Assembly: GCA_021768485.1 (NCBI GenBank)
Contig: JAIZVZ010000003.1
Span: 54,633-118,632, forward strand
Reading direction: 5' to 3'
Length of the DNA stretch: 64,000 bases
Source of the DNA: Oxalobacteraceae bacterium
GTDB lineage: Bacteria > Pseudomonadota > Gammaproteobacteria > Burkholderiales > Burkholderiaceae_D
Made by a program: the position numbers and the translations under genes. The notes beneath the pieces were generated by a model. That model made no database searches. It was not told the origin of the DNA and was given only the letters and a program-made list of their open reading frames with translations. This document shows, one piece after another, positions 17,051 through 26,549 of this stretch; position 1 is the stretch's first letter; each line of letters opens with the position of its first letter.

Positions 17051-19404
17051 GGGGCGTCCTTTGCGTTGGTATTCATATTGGTGAAGCATGGCGTCAGCAA
17101 CCACACGAAAACGGTACCGGCCAACATGGTCAGGCCAAAGGCCTGCAGCGCCGGCGTACGGCTCAGGCCGAGCAGACCGAACGACAAGATGGTGCTGACC
17201 GCCGACAAACCGACTGCCAGCCAGGGCGTCGTCCGCGGCCGGCCCGCGCTCTCTTGCATGAAAATGCCATAATCGACGCCGACCCCGAGCAAAAGCATCA
17301 ATGCCAGCACATGAAACAGCTGCAATTGCTGCGCGCAAAAGCCCAGTGTTGCCAAAGCGGCGGTGCTGGCCAGCGCGGTCGGCAACAAAGCCCGCCACGC
17401 CTGATGCCGGTAGCGCACCGACAGCAAGCCGAAGACCAGCGCATACCCGGCCAGCAAGACCCAGCCCATGTAGCGGCGGTAGCTGCCCAGCACCGATGAA
17501 ATCTCGCCTACCTTGTCGACCCATTGCACGGCAGGCAAACCGGCGGCGGCATGCTGAAGCTGCGCCACGCTGGCCGGCCTCAGGCCGCGCACGGCCACAA
17601 TGCTGGCATAGACGCCATCGATCCGGCCGAGCCAGAGGTGGCGCCACGGCTCGCTGGCCGCGCTGGCCATGAATTCATCGACGGTAAACGGTGCCTCGCT
17701 CGAGCGCAGCGTACGGCCGATCGCCGCCGACCAGCTCTGATCCTCGCCGATTTTCCGAGCCAGCAGCGCCAGCGGTCCGCTATCGTTCAGTATTTTCTCA
17801 TCCAGTAAAGTGCGCCGGCGCTGCTGCGCCTGCATCGACGGCACCCAGTTCGAGATGGCCTGATAGCCGCTGATGCTGCCGGCGGCTATCAATGGCTCGA
17901 GCCGTGTCTTGAGCGCTTCTTCGGTCTGCAACAGCACTTCGGCACTGCGGCCGCGCACCAGGAAGTATTGCACCGGAGTCGGCGCATCGAGCAGTCTGCC
18001 GAGCTTGATCTGATCATCGAGCAAATGCTTCTGCGGCGTCTGCAACAGGCGGATATCGTCGTTGACGCCAAGCCGCATGCAGCCGACGGCCGCCGCAACA
18101 GCAAACAGCAGCAGCATGACGGCGCTCGGCTTGTTGCGTCCGACCCGCGGCCAGTATGCCAGCGCCTTGCCATACCAGCGCAGCAGCGGCGAACTTTTCA
18201 GGGTGCCGCCCGCCAGCAGCAAGGGAAACCAGCAAATCACGGTCAGCCACGCAAACACCAGGCCCATGCCCGAAAACAAGGCCATCTGCCGCAAACCCGG
18301 AAACGGCGTGAAGGCCAGCCCCATATAGCCGATGACGGTCGTCAGCAAGGTCAAAGCCAGGCCCGGCATCAATTGCCGCAACAATGCGCGCGAATCCTGG
18401 GCCGGATCGGCATGCAGGCGATTGCATAAAAAATAAATGCCGTAATCCTGGGCCACGCCGATCAGGCTGGCGCCGAATACCAGCGTCAGCAAATGAATCC
18501 GCCCGAACAATAGCCAGCTCAGCGACAAGGCGCCGAGAAAGCCGATCGCAATCGACAGCAAAATCAGGCCGATCGGCCGCAGGGAATGAAAGCTCAGCCA
18601 CATCAGCAAGACGATGCCGAGCAGCGAACCGAGGCCGATGGTCGACACTTCCGAGCCGGCCTGGCGAGCCGCCGCCGCCGCATGCAGTACCACCCCGGCC
18701 GTAATGACCTGGGCCTGCGGTTGCGCCTGGAGCGACGCCATCCACGCCCGCTCGAGCAAGGGAATCACGGCTTCCTGCGCACCCAGCGAAAACGCCGGCG
18801 GTTTCAGCAGCATCGGCAACAGCACATACTGGCGCTCGGCATCGGCCACGAACAGCCGGCCATCGCGCGGGCGCACCGGCGTTTCCTGGGCACGCTGCTG
18901 GACCCAGCCGGCAAACAGGCCGAACGGGTCGTCCTGGAACGACCCCAGCTTGGGCCCGGAAAAGGCGCCATACAGTTTGCTCAGGGCGCTATCGAGCCAA
19001 AAGCCGGCCGGCTGCGATCGCAATTGCTGCTCCTGCTGCGCAGTGAGCAGCGTCAGGCGGTGCTTTTGAAACAGCGCCAGCCAGTCGCCCTGTGTGGCGT
19101 CATCGAGCTTGCTCGCCGCCAGCAGGTCGGGACGGCTGGCCAGCACCGCCGCATAGGCGTCGGCAGCCTGTTTTGCCTGTTCCCAGTCGGCGGCGCCGAC
19201 CATCACGATCACACGCTGCTGGGCCGCATCGACCATATGCGTAAACGATTGCTGCAGTACCGGATCGCGCTGCTGCACCGGCAACAGCGCCAGGATATCG
19301 GTATCGGGCACGATCCGCTGCGCCAGCCACAGATAGGCGTTATGTGCCAGCAGCAGCGCCACGACCAGCGCCCACAGGCAGGCTAGAGGCTTACGCGCAG
19401 TCAA
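17047..19404 (-). CDS. MMPL/RND-family exporter of the APE operon
   Basis: A 785-residue inner-membrane protein with the MMPL plan: an N-terminal membrane segment, a large periplasmic domain (about 40-250), a five- to six-helix block (about 255-415), a second periplasmic domain (about 440-625) and a final block of helices. The polar residues of the transmembrane relay are suggested by LTLVFGASLIGVAQDYGIYF and LMLLLGVGVDYGIFM, each with an Asp-Tyr-Gly. Such exporters move lipids and lipid-linked products using the proton gradient. Overlaps by 4 nt with LolA-like and lipoprotein genes strongly suggest that the three form one polyene export path. Confidence 0.85.
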   Translation of the reverse strand: MTARKPLACLWALVVALLLAHNAYLWLAQRIVPDTDILALLPVQQRDPVLQQSFTHMVDAAQQRVIVMVGAADWEQAKQAADAYAAVLASRPDLLAASKLDDATQGDWLALFQKHRLTLLTAQQEQQLRSQPAGFWLDSALSKLYGAFSGPKLGSFQDDPFGLFAGWVQQRAQETPVRPRDGRLFVADAERQYVLLPMLLKPPAFSLGAQEAVIPLLERAWMASLQAQPQAQVITAGVVLHAAAAARQAGSEVSTIGLGSLLGIVLLMWLSFHSLRPIGLILLSIAIGFLGALSLSWLLFGRIHLLTLVFGASLIGVAQDYGIYFLCNRLHADPAQDSRALLRQLMPGLALTLLTTVIGYMGLAFTPFPGLRQMALFSGMGLVFAWLTVICWFPLLLAGGTLKSSPLLRWYGKALAYWPRVGRNKPSAVMLLLFAVAAAVGCMRLGVNDDIRLLQTPQKHLLDDQIKLGRLLDAPTPVQYFLVRGRSAEVLLQTEEALKTRLEPLIAAGSISGYQAISNWVPSMQAQQRRRTLLDEKILNDSGPLALLARKIGEDQSWSAAIGRTLRSSEAPFTVDEFMASAASEPWRHLWLGRIDGVYASIVAVRGLRPASVAQLQHAAAGLPAVQWVDKVGEISSVLGSYRRYMGWVLLAGYALVFGLLSVRYRHQAWRALLPTALASTAALATLGFCAQQLQLFHVLALMLLLGVGVDYGIFMQESAGRPRTTPWLAVGLSAVSTILSFGLLGLSRTPALQAFGLTMLAGTVFVWLLTPCFTNMNTNAKDAP

Positions 19405-20048
19405 AACAGGGCTGCCTCGTCAGGCCGGATCGCGCTCTCGCCGGTCTTGATGTCGGAGAACACGATGACGGTATGGTCGCCGCTGGCTTCGTCGATCTGA
19501 ATCTCTTTGACATAATTGGCGCCGGCCAGCGAAATGGCGCCGATGGCCTTGGCCAGCGCCGGCTGGCGTGCCTTGAGCGCCACCTTCCAGTGCTTGGCCT
19601 CGGCCTTGGCATCGACCGCGAACAAGGTATCGAGCTGGCTCAGATCGCCGGCCAGCAGTGAAAACAGGACGCTGTTAATCATGCGTACTGTCGGCTCTTG
19701 CCGGGCATCGAGCCGCATGGCGACGCGCTCGCCCTGAAATTGCACGATGTCGTCGCGGCTGAGCCTGAGCGTATTGGGAAACGGTTGCAGCGTGCGCCAC
19801 ATCACCCCTTTTCCGGCCACCACGCAAAAGCGTCCGTTCGAGATCAGGGCTTTTTTCATGCCGGCCAGCTGCTTGCTCTGGTCGAAGCGGCCGCACAGCA
19901 CATCGGGTTTGGCCAGCATGGCCTGGATCGCGTTCACTTGCTGATTAGCGGCGGGAGTGGCGACGCGATTGGCGGCCGCGGCCGGACTTGCGGCCTGTGC
20001 GCCGGCGGCCAGCAGGCCGATGAAAAATCCCAGAACATATCGTTTCAT
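19401..20048 (-). CDS. LolA-like periplasmic carrier of the APE operon
   Basis: A 215-residue exported protein: a signal peptide (about 19 residues, ending AQA) and a LolA/LolB-type half-barrel domain recognisable from LCGRFDQSKQLAGMKKALIS and GVMWRTLQPFPNTLRLS. LolA proteins shuttle lipoproteins across the periplasm; paralogues inside APE clusters are thought to carry the pigment or its lipid form. It overlaps the MMPL gene (4 nt) and the thioesterase gene (4 nt). A separate housekeeping LolA is expected elsewhere in the genome. Confidence 0.82.
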   Translation of the reverse strand: MKRYVLGFFIGLLAAGAQAASPAAAANRVATPAANQQVNAIQAMLAKPDVLCGRFDQSKQLAGMKKALISNGRFCVVAGKGVMWRTLQPFPNTLRLSRDDIVQFQGERVAMRLDARQEPTVRMINSVLFSLLAGDLSQLDTLFAVDAKAEAKHWKVALKARQPALAKAIGAISLAGANYVKEIQIDEASGDHTVIVFSDIKTGESAIRPDEAALF

Positions 20049-20488
20049 AGAGAGGCAATTCCCAATTTTTCAAACAGTATGGATGGCGAGACAAAACACA
20101 TTTCGCCGCTCGCCATCTCGACTGCGACCTGGGTCGTGCTGGCGCGCGTGAGGCGCTTGCCGCTGTCGGCGTCGCTGATCAGATAGTCGATTTTCAAACG
20201 GTTTTCCCATTCGACGATCTCGGCCTGCAGCTTCAGGCGCTGGCCGAAGGTAGCCGAACCGATATAACGCAAATGCATGTCGATCACCGGCCAGGCGTAA
20301 CCGGACTGCTTCATTTGCACATAGTTGTAGCCGATACGGTCCAGCAGGGCGCAGCGCACCACTTCCAGGTATTTTACATAGCGGCCGTGCCAGACGATAT
20401 CCATCGGATCGAGGTCGAAAAACTGCACTTGCATCTCGACTTCGGCCACCCAGCGGCCGGTTTTTGCAGATTTACGCATATAAGTCAT
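20045..20488 (-). CDS. Acyl-CoA/ACP thioesterase, 4HBT type (ApeK-like)
   Basis: A 147-residue hotdog thioesterase. The motif FFDLDPMDIVWHGRYVKYLE carries the Asp of the 4-hydroxybenzoyl-CoA thioesterase family (usual pattern DxMGVVYHxxY) and WHGRY is close to the active loop. It may release the finished polyene or remove blocked acyl groups from the ACPs. It overlaps the LolA-like gene and the ammonia lyase gene by 4 nt each. The N-terminal 16 residues are basic and lie outside the fold. Confidence 0.83.
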   Translation of the reverse strand: MTYMRKSAKTGRWVAEVEMQVQFFDLDPMDIVWHGRYVKYLEVVRCALLDRIGYNYVQMKQSGYAWPVIDMHLRYIGSATFGQRLKLQAEIVEWENRLKIDYLISDADSGKRLTRASTTQVAVEMASGEMCFVSPSILFEKLGIASL

Positions 20489-22041
20489 TCATATAAGCTC
20501 CAGGCCTTGGCGCGCAGCAGTTCGAGCAGGCGGCGCAGATCGGGCTCGAGGCGCCGGTCTTCCTCGATCGGCGCGATATCGGCGGCCAGCGTTTCCATCA
20601 TCCGCGCCAGCGACGGTTCGAGCACGGCGCCGGGGTTGAGGCGGCAACGCAGCCAGACGCCCTGGCGGACGGTGATCAACAAGGCCGCCACCACCTGTTC
20701 GGTCAGCTCCAGCACGCGCAGGCAATCGCGGGCGGCGATGGTGCCCATGCTGACCTTGTCCTGATTATGGCACTCGGTCGAACGCGAAAACACCGAGGCC
20801 GGCATGGTCAGCTTGAGCGCTTCCGCGGTCCAGGCCGAGCTGCTGATCTGCAGCGCCTTGAGACCGTGATTGATGGCCGCGCGGCTACCGGTCATGCCGG
20901 ACAAATTGGCCGGCAAGCCTTGATTGTAGCGGCTGTCGACCAGCAGCGCCATCTGGCGGTCGAGCAGATCGGCCAGATTGGCGACCGCATTTTTCATGCC
21001 GTCCATGGCAAAGGCGATATGCCCGCCATAAAAATGCCCGCCATGCAGCACGCGCTCGTTTTCGGCATCGATGATCGGGTTGTCGTTGGCGCTATTGAGT
21101 TCGTTTTCGATCGACTGCCGGAAAAACGGCAAGGCATCGGCCAGCACCCCGATCACATGCGGCGCGCAGCGGATCGAATAGCGGTCTTGCAAGCGCTTGC
21201 CATTGCGCTCGCCGGGGCCGCTCGGCAAATCCTGGCGCAGGCAACGCGCCACCTCCTGCATGCCGGCATGCGGCTTGACCGAAAACAGGGTCTCGTCGAA
21301 GTGGTGCGCATTGCCGTCGAGCGCAAAGGACGCCATGGCGGTAATCCGGGTGCACAGCTGTACCAGATAGGCGGCCCGATCGTAGGCCAGGCAAGCCAGC
21401 GCCGTCATGACCGCGGTGCCGTTCATGATCGCCAGGCCCTCTTTCGGGCGCAGGCGCAGCGGTGCGATACCTGCTTCGCGCAATGCCTGCGCGGCCGGCA
21501 ACTGCCGGCCGTCGCGCCACACCTCGCGTTCGCCGCACAGCACCGCCGCCAGATACGACAGCGGCGTCAGATCGCCGCTGGCGCCGACCGAGCCCTCGCT
21601 CGGAATCATGGGCAGCAAACCGGCATCGAGCAGGCGCGCAATCTGCTCCAGCAATTCGACACTGACCCCGGAAAACCCCTTGGACAGCGATGCCAGCCGG
21701 GTGGCCATCACGGCCCGCGTCTGCGCCGGGCTCAGGTATTCACCGAGGCCGCAGCCATGGTACGTATAAAGATGATGCGGCAACTCGGCGATCAGCTCGG
21801 CCGGCACCGTCACCGTGCACGAATCGCCGTAGCCGGTAGTGACGCCATAAATGGTGCCGTCCTCGCGCAGCAGGCGGTCGAGAAAATCGGCGCCGCGCGC
21901 AATCGCGGCCCGAAATCCGGGCTCGGCCGACAGCACGGCGCGCGCGCTGCCGTCGGCGATGGCGACGATATCGTCGATCGTCAGCCGACTGCGGTCGAAT
22001 TGCACCGTGCGCTGCGCAATCTTAGTGTCTGGAAGATGCAT
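20485..22041 (-). CDS. Aromatic amino-acid ammonia lyase of the APE operon
   Basis: A 518-residue member of the HAL/PAL/TAL family. The MIO prosthetic group would form from Ala154-Ser155-Gly156 in SVGASGDLTP, and the catalytic Tyr65 is present in GTIYGVTTGYG. The family removes ammonia from His, Phe or Tyr to give an acrylate. In this operon a cinnamate- or coumarate-type product could feed the aryl head group. The substrate-selectivity loop reads HHLYTYHGCGLG; by my alignment the two key positions are Tyr-His, unlike the Ser-His of histidine lyases and the His-Leu of tyrosine lyases, so the substrate is open. It overlaps the acyltransferase gene by 20 nt and the thioesterase gene by 4. Confidence 0.88.
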   Translation of the reverse strand: MHLPDTKIAQRTVQFDRSRLTIDDIVAIADGSARAVLSAEPGFRAAIARGADFLDRLLREDGTIYGVTTGYGDSCTVTVPAELIAELPHHLYTYHGCGLGEYLSPAQTRAVMATRLASLSKGFSGVSVELLEQIARLLDAGLLPMIPSEGSVGASGDLTPLSYLAAVLCGEREVWRDGRQLPAAQALREAGIAPLRLRPKEGLAIMNGTAVMTALACLAYDRAAYLVQLCTRITAMASFALDGNAHHFDETLFSVKPHAGMQEVARCLRQDLPSGPGERNGKRLQDRYSIRCAPHVIGVLADALPFFRQSIENELNSANDNPIIDAENERVLHGGHFYGGHIAFAMDGMKNAVANLADLLDRQMALLVDSRYNQGLPANLSGMTGSRAAINHGLKALQISSSAWTAEALKLTMPASVFSRSTECHNQDKVSMGTIAARDCLRVLELTEQVVAALLITVRQGVWLRCRLNPGAVLEPSLARMMETLAADIAPIEEDRRLEPDLRRLLELLRAKAWSLYE

Positions 22042-22978
22042 CGTTTATGTCCGGGTCAGGTAAATGCCAAAAATCGAAAAAATTAAACCACTGCAGCGGC
22101 GCCGACAGGCAATGATGTTCAAGGCGCGCGGCATATTCGCCCACCAGCTCGCTGAGGACGGCGGCACGCGCCTGCCGCGGCAGCGTCACGCGCTCGCGCA
22201 GCAATTCGAAATGGATATGCGACTGCGCGCCCTGGCGGATCGAAAACAATAAAAGGACAGGACACTGCAATATGCTGGCCAGCACATACGGCCCCACCGG
22301 AAAGGCCGCCGTCTTCCCCAGGAACGGCGCCAGCGCCACCCTGGGATTGGGCGCCACCGGAATGCGGTCGCCGGCGATCACCACGAATGCGCCCTGTTCC
22401 ACCTTCTCGGCCAGCAGCATGGCCGTGGCCGGCGTCAGTTCGCTTACCTGCAGCAAGTCGATCTGACTGCCGGGATCGAGCTGTTCAAGCATGCGATTGA
22501 AGGCCTGCGCATGGCGCGTATGCACCAGAATGCATAACTTCACATCGTGGTGATGGCGCGACAGGACCCGGCACAGATCGAGGTTACCCAGATGCGAACA
22601 GACCAGCACGCCCCCCCGGCCGGCGGCGATGCGACGGCGCATGTCGTCGATTCCCGTATACTGGACCTGGCTGACATCGAACAAGCCGCCCCATAACAGC
22701 ATCTTGTCGAGGATGTTTTCGGCAAAGGCGGCAAAATGCCGCAGCACGCCGAACAAGCCGCGCGGCACCGGCACCAGGCGGCCGACGCGACGCAGATAAG
22801 CGGCCGATGCGCGGCGCGACGAGCCCGACGTCGCCAGATACCAGAGCAAGACCGGATAAAGTACGAGACGAAATTCCCAATGCCCGAATACGCGGCAAAT
22901 CCAGAACAGCAGGCGCATGCCGCCGACCCAGCTGACTTCGTTGATGGCGGCCCAATGGCGTGGCGCGTTCGGCTTCAT
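22022..22978 (-). CDS. LpxL/HtrB-like lipid acyltransferase of the APE operon
   Basis: A 318-residue protein with an N-terminal membrane segment and a lysophospholipid-acyltransferase-type active site, His-x4-Asp, in LVCSHLGNLDLCR. It resembles lipid A late acyltransferases in length and order. APE clusters usually have one such enzyme, presumably linking the polyene acid to a lipid or sugar acceptor. I prefer the ATG at 22978, which gives the ATGA overlap seen throughout this operon, over the ATG at 22990. Confidence 0.85.
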   Translation of the reverse strand: MKPNAPRHWAAINEVSWVGGMRLLFWICRVFGHWEFRLVLYPVLLWYLATSGSSRRASAAYLRRVGRLVPVPRGLFGVLRHFAAFAENILDKMLLWGGLFDVSQVQYTGIDDMRRRIAAGRGGVLVCSHLGNLDLCRVLSRHHHDVKLCILVHTRHAQAFNRMLEQLDPGSQIDLLQVSELTPATAMLLAEKVEQGAFVVIAGDRIPVAPNPRVALAPFLGKTAAFPVGPYVLASILQCPVLLLFSIRQGAQSHIHFELLRERVTLPRQARAAVLSELVGEYAARLEHHCLSAPLQWFNFFDFWHLPDPDINDASSRH

Positions 22979-23718
22979 CGGGACCGCCATTTGCGCGCCA
23001 GCAGCATCGGCAAGCGGCGCAGCATGCCAAAAAACAGCCGGGTATGCATTTTCGTGATCAAGACATTATCAAGCCAGACCCTGAAGTGCGACACGCCGTC
23101 GCTGGGATAGCTGACACGCGTACCCAGGTTGACCATGTGCAGACCGTTCCAGTGCAGGCGCACCAGGATATCGGTATCGAAATTCATGCGCTGGCCGAGC
23201 GGGCTGCGGGCAATCAGGGCCAGCACCGGCGCCAGCGGATACAGGCGGAACCCGCACATCGAATCGCGGATATCAAACGACAGCGTGTTTATCCAGACCC
23301 AGACATGGGTCAGATAGCGCGCATACAGGCGCAGCGCCGGCACCGAATCGTCATATTCGGGATACGCGATGATGACGGACTGCGGACGAGACATGCCGGC
23401 CGCGCAAAAACGCGGAATATCGGCCACCTCATGCTGGCCGTCGGCGTCGATCTGCAGCGCATGCGTATAACCGTTTTCGGCGGCACAATGAAAGCCCGAG
23501 ACCACGGCCGCGCCCTTCCCCCGGTTTTCCCGATGCCGCACCAGCAGCACACGCCCGCCCGCATTTTCAAACAAGGCATCGAGTACCTTGGCGCAAGCCG
23601 GCGAACTGCCGTCATCGACCAGAATGCACGGCAAATCATGCGCCAATACGGCGGCGACCACCGATGCGATCGCATGCTCATGGTCATATACGGGAATCAG
23701 GACGCAGGGTTTAAACAC
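22975..23718 (-). CDS. Family 2 glycosyltransferase of the APE operon
   Basis: A 247-residue GT-A glycosyltransferase: the nucleotide-sugar binding start CVLIPVYDHEHAIASVV and ILVDDGSS, then the DxD-type metal site in LQIDADGQHE. It would transfer a sugar to the polyene lipid or its anchor on the cytoplasmic face. The longest frame begins at 23772, inside the methyltransferase gene; I choose the GTG at 23718, one base after the methyltransferase stop, because the fold starts there (MFKPCVLIPVYD). It has no C-terminal membrane segment. Confidence 0.85.
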   Translation of the reverse strand: MFKPCVLIPVYDHEHAIASVVAAVLAHDLPCILVDDGSSPACAKVLDALFENAGGRVLLVRHRENRGKGAAVVSGFHCAAENGYTHALQIDADGQHEVADIPRFCAAGMSRPQSVIIAYPEYDDSVPALRLYARYLTHVWVWINTLSFDIRDSMCGFRLYPLAPVLALIARSPLGQRMNFDTDILVRLHWNGLHMVNLGTRVSYPSDGVSHFRVWLDNVLITKMHTRLFFGMLRRLPMLLARKWRSR

Positions 23719-23719
23719 G

Positions 23720-24799
23720 TCAAGCCTTTGCGCGCGAAAAACGCAGCAGAGAATGGCAATAGCCGATATCATCGCGCACCGTCACCAGCTGCAGGCCGGC
23801 CGCCTGCGCCAGGCCGATGTAATCGCCGCTCTCGTATATCTTGCTGTTACCGCTGGCCATGGCGGTGAAATATGGCGAGGTATTGATCAGGCAATACGCG
23901 GCGATATCGTAGCGCTGCCGATCCCAGAACGTGTCCATGATCAGCAGCTGGCCGCCCGGCGCCAGGGCGGCGACGGCGCGGCGCAAGATGCTGGCGATGG
24001 CGGTTTCGCTAAAACAGCTCAGGAACTGGCTCATCCAGATCACATCCATGGCAGCCGGCAAGGCGCAGCCGTCATCGAGCAGATCGACGGCATGCAGCGA
24101 GGCCCGCTGGCGCACGCCCGCCGCGGCCAGCGCGGCATCGGCCACCGCCAGTTGCTGCGGCAAATCGACCAGATGCAGCTCGACCGAGGAGTTGAAAGCA
24201 AGCGCGGCGCAGCTGAACTTGCCGGTATTGGCGCCGACGTCCATGATGCGGGTCGGCATGGTGGCAAAGACGTCGGGCAGAATCGTCGGAAACGAGGTAT
24301 CGGAGTAGTGATGGTCAAAGGCGAACCAGCTCGACTTGGCCGGTTCCGGCAGGCTCGACATGCCTTCGTACAGCGTGCGCCACGGCCCGAGCGCGCGCAA
24401 GCCGAGCGGCTTTTCCTGGTCCAGGCAGTGCTCGAGCTCGAACAGGCCCTGATAACAGACATCCTGCACGAAATCGAAATTAATTTGCGTGATCGGGTCG
24501 GTCAGCACGCAGTAACCGCTTTTGTCGAGCGCGTAACGTCCCGCCCGCAAATGGACGACGCCGGCCGACAGGCACGATTCGAGCACCACTTTGAGCGCAT
24601 ACTCGCTCCAGCTGCCACTGGCCGCCAGCTCGGCAACGCTGAGTCCGGCATCGCCGGCATCGCCCAGCGCCTGCAGCATGCCGCGCTTCCATGCATAGCG
24701 CACGCACTGGAATACCACCGGACCGAAAGCGATTTTTTGCGCCTCGAATCGCGCAGCAAATGCGCCCTGGCGTTCTGGAGAAAATTTTTTGTCTAGCAT
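23720..24799 (-). CDS. SAM-dependent O-methyltransferase of the APE operon
   Basis: A 359-residue class I methyltransferase of the small-molecule O-methyltransferase type: an N-terminal winged-helix/dimerisation part (LSVAELAASGSWSEYALKVV), SAM motif I MDVGANTGKFS and later the post-motif ALAPGGQLLIMDTFWD. Aryl polyenes often carry a methoxy group on the aromatic ring, so this enzyme may methylate the aryl hydroxyl; the ammonia lyase in the same operon supplies a possible aromatic precursor. It overlaps the ligase gene by 7 nt. Confidence 0.83.
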   Translation of the reverse strand: MLDKKFSPERQGAFAARFEAQKIAFGPVVFQCVRYAWKRGMLQALGDAGDAGLSVAELAASGSWSEYALKVVLESCLSAGVVHLRAGRYALDKSGYCVLTDPITQINFDFVQDVCYQGLFELEHCLDQEKPLGLRALGPWRTLYEGMSSLPEPAKSSWFAFDHHYSDTSFPTILPDVFATMPTRIMDVGANTGKFSCAALAFNSSVELHLVDLPQQLAVADAALAAAGVRQRASLHAVDLLDDGCALPAAMDVIWMSQFLSCFSETAIASILRRAVAALAPGGQLLIMDTFWDRQRYDIAAYCLINTSPYFTAMASGNSKIYESGDYIGLAQAAGLQLVTVRDDIGYCHSLLRFSRAKA

Positions 24800-26544
24800 T
24801 TGTCAGCTGTTGCCTGGCGCGTCTCAAATAGAATGCGGCCGCTGCCGTGCTGGCCGGCGGAAGAAAAATAGCGAAAATTCAGGCTGCTTTTTGCCACGTC
24901 ATGGACCAGTTCGAGATGAACCGGCTGCTCGGCCAGTATCACTTGCTGAAACTTCAGCGCAGAAATCGCGCAAAAAGTCGGCGCCAGACCGAAATGCGCC
25001 CGCCCATAATGAATCGCCCAATCGATTTGGACCACGCCGGCCAGCAGCGGCGTCCCCGGGAAATGCCCGTCCAGGTAAAACAGCGATGCCGGCACCACCA
25101 CTTCGAGCAGCAGGCGCTGCCCGCTCTGCTCCAGGATACGGATACGCGGCAACCTTGGCTTTGGCGGCGCATCGTCAAGCAAGGCCTGCAGTTGCGCCTG
25201 GCTGATTTTGCCCTGGGCATTGAGCGGCAGCTGCGCCAGATAGCGCCAGCGGCGCGGCAAGGCGACGGCTTCGACAACCTCGCCAAGCGCGGCCCGCAAG
25301 CGCCGGTTCAGTGCCGCTTTGCCGCCCCCGGCCAGCAAGGCCTGGCCAGCCGGCGCCAGCACGACAAACGCGGCCAGCCGATGGCGCACGGCGCTGGCGC
25401 CATCGACCATCACGCGCGCCTCTTGCACCAGCTCGCATGCCGTCAGCGCCGCCTCGAGCGCATCGAGCGAAATGCGTTTTTCTTCGATCTTGACGATGCG
25501 GTCGCTGCGCCCGAGCAGCAGAAAGCGGCCGTCGGCCGTCGCTTGCGCGCGATCGGCCAGTTGCAGCCAGTGGTCGCCGTCAAGATAAGCCGAGCGCACT
25601 TCGAGCAGATCGTCGGCCGTTCCGAGCCGCCAGGCGACCGCCGCAAACGCGGTCCAGCCGTCGTCGCCGCCGGCCTGGCGCTGACGCCAGGCGATGCCGC
25701 CGGTTTCCGAACTGCCGTACACTTCGATCGGCTGCTGGCCCAGCAGTTGCCCGGCCGCCAGCGCGGCGGCGCTGTCGAGCGGGCCGCCCGAAGAAAAGAC
25801 TGCGCGCAAATGCGTACGCGCCGGCCCCCATGCCAGATGCGCCGGCAAACGCTTCAGGTGCGCCGGACTGGCGACCAGCACGCAGTCGCGCAGGCCGAGC
25901 TGAGTGGCCAGCTGCTCTGGAAAACTGCAGGCAAGCGCGTGCATCGGGCGGCCCGCAGCCAGCGGCCACAGCACGCGAAACAACAGGCCATAGATATGCT
26001 GATGGGAGACCGTGGCCAGCACCTCGGCCCGCCCCAGTCGGGCGCCGAACAGCGCTTCGAGCGCCGCCACCTCGCAGGTCAGCTGCGCCAGACGCTTGGG
26101 CATCGCTTTCGGCGCCCCCGTGGTGCCCGAGGTATGCACCACCAGCGCGGCCAGGTCGGCGGCCAATGGCTGCATCGGCTGCAGCGGCGCGCTGCAGCCG
26201 TCGCCGGCAGCCGGCGTCAAAGGCGACAGATGCGGCGGAAACTCGCCCAAAAAGGCGTCGACGGAAGCGGCCAGACAGGCGCAGCTGGCAGGCAGCGTAT
26301 CGGCACTCAACCAGACCGTCTTTCCTTCCTGCCAGGCGCCTAGCAAGGCCGCCGCAAACTCAATGCTGTCCTCGAGATACAAGGCCATATTGCGCCCCGC
26401 AGTCCGGCGCAGCAAGCCGCGCCAGGCGGCGATACGCGCCGAAAATTGCGCCATGCTGAAGGCCTGCCCGCCGCGCCAGCCGACGATCTCGCCGGGGTCG
26501 CCCGCCAAGCGCAGCGCATATGGATCGTGAAATGAATCAGACAT
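24793..26544 (-). CDS. Fusion of an acyl-activating ligase and a hotdog dehydratase (ApeH-ApeI type)
   Basis: A 583-residue two-domain protein. Residues about 1-455 form an AMP-binding ligase with the P-loop-like motif VVHTSGTTGAPKAMPKRL, the adenine motif VYGSSETGGI, LLGRSDRIVKIEEKRIS and a C-terminal NAQGKI lysine region. It should activate the aryl starter acid and load it on an ACP. Residues about 462-583 form a FabZ/ApeI-like hotdog domain with GHFPGTPLLAGVVQIDWA holding the catalytic His. In described APE systems ligase and dehydratase are separate proteins in complex; here they are one chain. The ATG at 26544 is chosen; the long frame to 27120 belongs to overlapping genes. Confidence 0.88.
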   Translation of the reverse strand: MSDSFHDPYALRLAGDPGEIVGWRGGQAFSMAQFSARIAAWRGLLRRTAGRNMALYLEDSIEFAAALLGAWQEGKTVWLSADTLPASCACLAASVDAFLGEFPPHLSPLTPAAGDGCSAPLQPMQPLAADLAALVVHTSGTTGAPKAMPKRLAQLTCEVAALEALFGARLGRAEVLATVSHQHIYGLLFRVLWPLAAGRPMHALACSFPEQLATQLGLRDCVLVASPAHLKRLPAHLAWGPARTHLRAVFSSGGPLDSAAALAAGQLLGQQPIEVYGSSETGGIAWRQRQAGGDDGWTAFAAVAWRLGTADDLLEVRSAYLDGDHWLQLADRAQATADGRFLLLGRSDRIVKIEEKRISLDALEAALTACELVQEARVMVDGASAVRHRLAAFVVLAPAGQALLAGGGKAALNRRLRAALGEVVEAVALPRRWRYLAQLPLNAQGKISQAQLQALLDDAPPKPRLPRIRILEQSGQRLLLEVVVPASLFYLDGHFPGTPLLAGVVQIDWAIHYGRAHFGLAPTFCAISALKFQQVILAEQPVHLELVHDVAKSSLNFRYFSSAGQHGSGRILFETRQATADKC

Positions 26545-26549
26545 CGGAA

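Noticed and set aside
16439..17647. A 402-codon frame around the lipoprotein
   Set aside because: The signal peptide and lipobox start at 17050; upstream codons overlap the MMPL gene in another frame.
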